Assembly: GCA_002010065.2 (NCBI GenBank)
Contig: MTMD02000008.1
Span: 330,758-394,757, forward strand
DNA: 64,000 nt
Direction of reading: 5' to 3'
From: Candidatus Pyrohabitans jungbluthii
Lineage (GTDB): Archaea; Hydrothermarchaeota; Hydrothermarchaeia; Hydrothermarchaeales; BMS3B
Part shown: positions 60,530 through 64,000 of the stretch, in pieces
How positions within the stretch are numbered: the first letter of the stretch is position 1
Layout: the number at the start of each line of letters is the position of its first letter
Translations under genes and position numbers: made by a program
The notes under the pieces: model-generated
The model's database searches: none
Told to the model about the DNA's origin: nothing
What the model saw: the letters and a program-made list of their open reading frames with translations, nothing else

Positions 60530-62308
60530 TTATTCTCCTACGGCCCAGAAAGGATTCTCTCTGCGCCTTATCCTGAGGATTTCTTCAAAGGCAGAAGCTT
60601 CATCCTCGGTCAGGAAATCTCTGTACTTCTGGTTTATTAATTTTGCCTCGTTTTCAGGAATATCTGTAAAGAGGATGTCGCCCTCGTTTATGTTCCTTCC
60701 AACAACCGCGCCCTCGATGCTCATCGCCACCTGCATACCTTTCGTTGCCTGAGGTATGTTCTCGCCCTTATCCTGCAAACCCTTGACAACGCCCACACTC
60801 TTGCCCTCACTGTTCATTAACCTGAAACGCGGCTTCACCACGCCAGCGAGTACTTCAATTCCGACTATTGCCGGCTTGCTGCTCCTGAACACGTACCCAG
60901 GCAGAAGCTTAATCTTCGCCGGCCTTGTGAGCTTCTCGAACTCCTGGGCACGCTCCCGCGCGCGCTCCATCTCCACGTGCATCTCATAGTCTTCGATGAG
61001 CTTGTAAATGACGTTGTTTATTATTATAGGCACTCCCCTGTCCTGCGCTCTCGCCTCGGCGTCTCGGAGCACCTTCACATTAAAGCCCAAGATAACGCCC
61101 AGCAGGGGGTCTTCCTCGCGAACCGCCTCCGCCTCGAGCACGTCTCTACGAGAGATATCGCCCACGTCCGCATGCTTTACAGGTATTCCTTCGCGCTTAA
61201 GCATGTTGACGAGAGCCTCGAGGGAGCCCAGCGTGTCCGCCTTAACTACGATGCCCTTCTTATCTGTTGTTATCTTTATGTCCTCTATCTCGCTTTTAAC
61301 CTCCTGCACCGCCTGCTCTATACCATCGCCTGCCACCACTACAGGAGAACCGGCTATTGCGTCCTCCAGCTTGGGTGCTGCGATTTTAACGCCCGCGCTG
61401 GCGTGCACTTCCTTAACATGGTCGAAGCGATAGCGGGGATCGCGAATCTCGTCCAGTGGCTTGGGTTTGAGCAGGGAGCGTACCTTTGTGACTATTATAT
61501 CACCCCTCCCAGCGAGCACTATGGTATCGCCGCGCTTAATCTTCCCCTCATACACTATCACATCGATGGTGGTGCCGAGCCCGACCTCCTCCTTAACCTC
61601 GAGGATTGTGCCCTTGCCGGGCTTTTCAGTGTCTATGTCCAGCTTTCTGCCCAGGAACTTCTGCGCCAAGCCGGTGAGCACCATGAGAAGCTCAGGTATC
61701 CCTTCGCCTGTAACAGCACTCACCGGCACAATAGCAACCTGCCGCTCAAACTCGCGAACCCTGTCGTAACGCTCACACTGAAACCCCTCCTCGTAAAGCT
61801 TGCCCACTATCTCGTAAATCTTCGTATCCAGGGCAGCTTTGACAGCCTCGCTCTGCTTAGCATAGCTGTGAGCGAAGGGATAGTTCTCAAACACCTGCCA
61901 GCCATGGATTTTGTCAATCTTGTTCGCAGCCACAAGAAAAGGCGTGCGATATGTGCGCAGTATGTCCAGCGCCTCCTTGGTCTGGTCTTTGAAACCCTCG
62001 TTTACATCCACCACAAGAATAGCGAGGTCTGCAAGGGCACCGCCTCGCTTTCGCAGTGTGGTGAAAGCCTCATGCCCCGGTGTATCGATGAAGAGCAGCC
62101 CGGGTATGGTGAGCTTTATCTTGAGCTGCTTCAGCAAGCCTCCACATAGCTTCTCAATAACCTCTATGGGTATCTCTGTCGCACCTATGTGCTGGGTTAT
62201 GCCTCCAGCCTCGCGGGCGGCGACGGCACTACCCCTAATCTTGTCTAAAAGTGTTGTCTTGCCGTGGTCTACGTGACCCAGAACCGAAACTATTGGCTGG
62301 CGTATCAT
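60530..62308 (-). CDS. infB: Translation initiation factor aIF5B (IF-2 homologue)
   Basis: 592-aa archaeal-length GTPase without the eukaryotic N-terminal extension. G1 [11 protein letters not shown] (11-21), G3 DTPGHEAF, G4 AANKIDKI, then domains II-IV ending with helix NQKYRDFLTEDEASAFEEI. Joins the ribosomal subunits. It has its own TATA box. Confidence 0.97.
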   Translation of the reverse strand: MIRQPIVSVLGHVDHGKTTLLDKIRGSAVAAREAGGITQHIGATEIPIEVIEKLCGGLLKQLKIKLTIPGLLFIDTPGHEAFTTLRKRGGALADLAILVVDVNEGFKDQTKEALDILRTYRTPFLVAANKIDKIHGWQVFENYPFAHSYAKQSEAVKAALDTKIYEIVGKLYEEGFQCERYDRVREFERQVAIVPVSAVTGEGIPELLMVLTGLAQKFLGRKLDIDTEKPGKGTILEVKEEVGLGTTIDVIVYEGKIKRGDTIVLAGRGDIIVTKVRSLLKPKPLDEIRDPRYRFDHVKEVHASAGVKIAAPKLEDAIAGSPVVVAGDGIEQAVQEVKSEIEDIKITTDKKGIVVKADTLGSLEALVNMLKREGIPVKHADVGDISRRDVLEAEAVREEDPLLGVILGFNVKVLRDAEARAQDRGVPIIINNVIYKLIEDYEMHVEMERARERAQEFEKLTRPAKIKLLPGYVFRSSKPAIVGIEVLAGVVKPRFRLMNSEGKSVGVVKGLQDKGENIPQATKGMQVAMSIEGAVVGRNINEGDILFTDIPENEAKLINQKYRDFLTEDEASAFEEILRIRRRENPFWAVGE

Positions 62309-62348
62309 CTCTACCTCGCCTTACCTTAGCCTGCTGAAGCTTGTGCTC

Positions 62349-62361
62349 TTTTTATATAAAA
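62349..62361 (-). promoter_or_regulatory. TATA box for aIF5B
   Basis: Minus-strand TTTTTTATATAAAAAG about 45-50 bases before the aIF5B ATG, placing transcription start roughly 20 bases upstream of it. Confidence 0.55.
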
Positions 62362-62364
62362 AAG

Positions 62365-62817
62365 CTACTCCTCGTACACCCACTCCTCGCCTGCACGGGA
62401 GTAGCTCATAATTTCGCTCTCATCAAAAAACAGCGAAATCTCGCGCTCCGCTGAAGCAGGAGAGTCGCTGGCGTGCACCACATTGCGCCCAACCTCAAGA
62501 GCGAAGTCCCCGCGTATTGTGCCGGGAGCAGCCTCTCCCGGATTTGTAGCGCCTATCATGGTGCGCAGCACTTTAATAGCGTCCTTGCCCTCAACCACCA
62601 TGGCTACGACTGGGCCAGAGGTTATGTAGCTTATTAAGCTCGAGAAGAAGGGCTTATCGCGGTGCTCGCCGTAGTGCTGCTCCGCAAGCTTGCGCTCTAT
62701 CCTGAGCATCTTCATTGCGACGATTTTCAGCCCGCGCCTTTCAACGCGAGAGATAACCTCACCCACCAAGCCGCGAGCGACACCGTCCGGCTTAACCATC
62801 AGAAAGCTTCTCTCCAT
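62365..62817 (-). CDS. ndk: Nucleoside diphosphate kinase
   Basis: 150 aa. Active-site histidine in [16 protein letters not shown]; other family signatures [15 protein letters not shown] and [18 protein letters not shown]. Balances NTP pools. Follows eL24 by 3 bp in the L7Ae-S28e-L24e-ndk order typical of archaea. Confidence 0.97.
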   Translation of the reverse strand: MERSFLMVKPDGVARGLVGEVISRVERRGLKIVAMKMLRIERKLAEQHYGEHRDKPFFSSLISYITSGPVVAMVVEGKDAIKVLRTMIGATNPGEAAPGTIRGDFALEVGRNVVHASDSPASAEREISLFFDESEIMSYSRAGEEWVYEE

Positions 62818-62820
62818 GCT

Positions 62821-62991
62821 CTAACCCCTGCGAACCCACCTGACTTTGCGAGGGTTTCGCCCAAGCTTGAGCATGTTCTTCTCGCACTTGCTGGAGCAGA
62901 AGTAGAATATAGTTCCATCCTTCTTCACGAACATCTTGCCTGTGCCCGGCTCTATGCTGCGCTTGCAGAAGGAGCACTCTCTAGTTTCCAT
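62821..62991 (-). CDS. rpl24e: Ribosomal protein eL24
   Basis: 56 aa: [20 protein letters not shown] and [11 protein letters not shown] give the four zinc-binding cysteines; C-terminus basic (RKVRWVRRG). It lies between eS28 and ndk. Confidence 0.95.
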   Translation of the reverse strand: METRECSFCKRSIEPGTGKMFVKKDGTIFYFCSSKCEKNMLKLGRNPRKVRWVRRG

Positions 62992-63001
62992 ACCATCTCA
63001 C

Positions 63002-63223
63002 CTACGGCACCTTTAGCTCACGCGCCTCGCGCTCAGTCTCCATGAGTATTATTATATCTCCCACGCGTGTTGGACCCTTGACGTTTCTGCGTATTATCCT
63101 TCCTTTATCCCTGCCTTCGAGGATGCGCACCTTAACCTGGAGAATCTCACCCGTCATCCCAGTCCTGCCTATTACTTCCACAACCTCTGCTGCAAAGCCA
63201 CTAGTTTCTTCTTCCTTCGCCAT
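63002..63223 (-). CDS. rps28e: Ribosomal protein eS28
   Basis: 73 aa from ATG 63223. Core [20 protein letters not shown] and [23 protein letters not shown] is the eS28 signature. It starts within a few bases of the L7Ae stop; a GTG at 63232 is in frame. Confidence 0.96.
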   Translation of the reverse strand: MAKEEETSGFAAEVVEVIGRTGMTGEILQVKVRILEGRDKGRIIRRNVKGPTRVGDIIILMETEREARELKVP

Positions 63224-63228
63224 AGCTA

Positions 63229-63597
63229 TCACTTCTTGAGCGCCTTCACCTTCTCGGCTATCTCATCCACAAGCTCCTTGGCTTTGCCAGGTGTTACTAT
63301 GCACGCTGCGGAGGCAGCCACCTCTATTCCACAAGCCTTGCCCAACTCATGCTTGCTGGGCACATAAACGTAGGGTATGCCCTTCTCCTCGCAGAGAATG
63401 GGGAGGTGCGCGACTATCTCCTCGGGCTCAACATCCTCACTTATCACAACGAGCACGCTCTGCCCGCGTTCCGCGTACTTGGTAACCTCATTTGTTCCCT
63501 TGCCAACCTTGCCGGTGCTTCTCGCCAGCTCAATCGCCTCGTAAGCCTTATCAGCCAGCTCCTTAGGTGTTTCAAAGCGAACATACATTTTCGCCAT
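63229..63597 (-). CDS. rpl7ae: Ribosomal protein L7Ae (k-turn binding)
   Basis: 122 aa with the L7Ae RNA-binding motif [21 protein letters not shown] and [16 protein letters not shown]. Part of the 50S subunit, box C/D and H/ACA RNPs and RNase P. AGGAGG lies 7 bases before the ATG. First gene of the cluster. Confidence 0.97.
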   Translation of the reverse strand: MAKMYVRFETPKELADKAYEAIELARSTGKVGKGTNEVTKYAERGQSVLVVISEDVEPEEIVAHLPILCEEKGIPYVYVPSKHELGKACGIEVAASAACIVTPGKAKELVDEIAEKVKALKK

Positions 63598-63604
63598 TCA
63601 TCTA

Positions 63605-63628
63605 CCTCCTGTCATCGGTATCATGACA
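63605..63628 (-). promoter_or_regulatory. Hairpin in the L7Ae leader next to the SD
   Basis: TGTCAT-N7-ATGACA stem at 63610-63628 immediately before AGGAGG. With the TATA at 63650-63661, the predicted mRNA start places this hairpin at or near the 5' end. Could be a protein-binding control site. Confidence 0.4.
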
Positions 63629-63649
63629 ACTCAGCCATGGTAGGTTAAC

Positions 63650-63661
63650 ATCTATAAAAAG
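63650..63661 (-). promoter_or_regulatory. TATA box for the L7Ae cluster
   Basis: Minus-strand CTTTTTATAGAT about 60 bases before the L7Ae ATG; it predicts a leader of about 30 nt. Confidence 0.55.
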
Positions 63662-63673
63662 TTTTCCCCGTGA

Positions 63674-63694
63674 AGGGTGACGTAAATTCACCCT
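63674..63694. repeat. Inverted repeat AGGGTGA-N7-TCACCCT
   Basis: Perfect 7-bp arms, about 12 bases upstream of the L7Ae TATA/BRE region. Possible operator, or terminator for plus-strand transcription, since a T-rich tract follows on that strand. Confidence 0.45.
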
Positions 63695-63809
63695 CATCCT
63701 TTTTAAAGGTTACTGTGGAATCGGAAAAACGCTAGGGGTTAATATGGAAGTAGGCTGAATGGCGGGTGGTTAAGAGTAGAGTATTATACTTAAGTGTCAA
63801 CGAAAATTT

Positions 63810-63863
63810 GTGGGTAGAGAGAGGGAGCTGAAGTTTCTCGATGAGGCGTATAATTTGGAATAA
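63810..63863 (+). pseudogene. Fragment of an archaeal ATPase gene
   Basis: Frame encodes KFVGREREL-type sequence (VGRERELKFLDEAYNLE), the typical start of archaeal AAA ATPases (ATPase_2 family), then stops after 17 codons. The Walker A expected about 20 residues later is absent. A relic of a truncated gene. The rest of 63695-63935 shows nothing I can support. Confidence 0.5.
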
Positions 63864-63935
63864 CCCAGATGCACTAAAACGCACTGACGTGAACCTAATA
63901 TCAAGATGTAAAATCCCATATCGTCTAAATTATGA

Positions 63936-64000
63936 TTAAGCAGACCTTCTTAACATATTTTCCACCAGTTCGAGCAGCTCTTCCTTATCGAAGGGTTTGT
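63936..64000 (-). CDS. Response-regulator receiver domain, C-terminal end only
   Basis: The last 20 codons of a gene that continues beyond the window: KPFDKEELLELVENMLRRSA. KPF with the following acidic helix is the end of a CheY-type receiver domain (conserved Lys-Pro). The phosphorylation site lies outside the window. Whether it is stand-alone or the end of a larger protein cannot be seen. Confidence 0.7.
   Translation of the reverse strand, partial: KPFDKEELLELVENMLRRSA

Noticed and set aside
1..64000. tRNA or rRNA genes
   Set aside because: Looked for T-loop and anticodon-arm patterns on both strands by eye and found none convincing; a tRNAscan run would be decisive.

Overview
The window is a piece of an archaeal chromosome, most likely euryarchaeal. 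The evidence is eukaryote-type information genes (MCM, aIF2 gamma, aIF5B, eS6, eS24, eS28, eL24, L7Ae, Rpo7, Spt4), HerA-NurA, an RPA-family protein, archaellins with class III signal peptides, CofC for coenzyme F420, TATA/BRE promoters, and many leaderless or strong Shine-Dalgarno starts. HerA-NurA, OGG-type glycosylase and H+-pyrophosphatase would suit a thermophilic, Archaeoglobus-like or methanogen-related lineage, but I cannot fix the lineage from sequence alone. No tRNA, rRNA, CRISPR array or intact insertion sequence was seen.

Layout. 1-31.7 kb is mostly housekeeping: a cut-off DNA glycosylase, an ABC1/UbiB kinase with a phasin-like partner, a PfkB sugar kinase, HypF, a CDP-alcohol phosphatidyltransferase, a dihydropteroate synthase-related protein, the biotin-bearing PycB/OadA-type carboxylase, NurA-HerA, MCM-RPA-DUF424, a TatD-like hydrolase with DUF116, SMC-ScpA, an HtrA protease, CofC, a DUF59/DUF2249/heme-copper-oxidase-like operon, IleRS and a cupin-GalU fusion.

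31.9-53 kb is a motility and signalling island: a zinc ribbon, a MEDS-PadR regulator and a receiver protein; arlB4; two ArlG-like proteins, ArlF, ArlCDE and a new membrane coiled-coil protein; CheD-CheC-CheA-CheY and a Cys-rich PAS kinase; a second receiver-kinase pair; three archaellins with CheF-like and CheC-V4R-HTH proteins; a divergent nuclease/unknown pair; a KaiC-like ATPase; CheB-CheR. ArlH, ArlI, ArlJ, CheW and chemoreceptors are not in the window.

The main finding is a shared promoter architecture across this island. A 15-bp palindromic box, TTTC-N7-GAAA, lies just upstream of a TATA box before almost every operon in the island: 11 sites between 31.9 and 53.0 kb, plus one at 10.7 kb. 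It looks like the operator or activator site of a motility regulon. The MEDS-PadR protein, itself behind one of these boxes, is a natural candidate regulator.

53-63.6 kb is LeuC/HacA followed by a long minus-strand translation/transcription cluster (L7Ae, eS28, eL24, Ndk, aIF5B, eS6, aIF2 gamma, PIN protein, H+-PPase, Rpo7, Spt4, DUF359 dephospho-CoA kinase, eS24, eS31). The right edge holds a fragment of an archaeal ATPase gene and the end of another response regulator.
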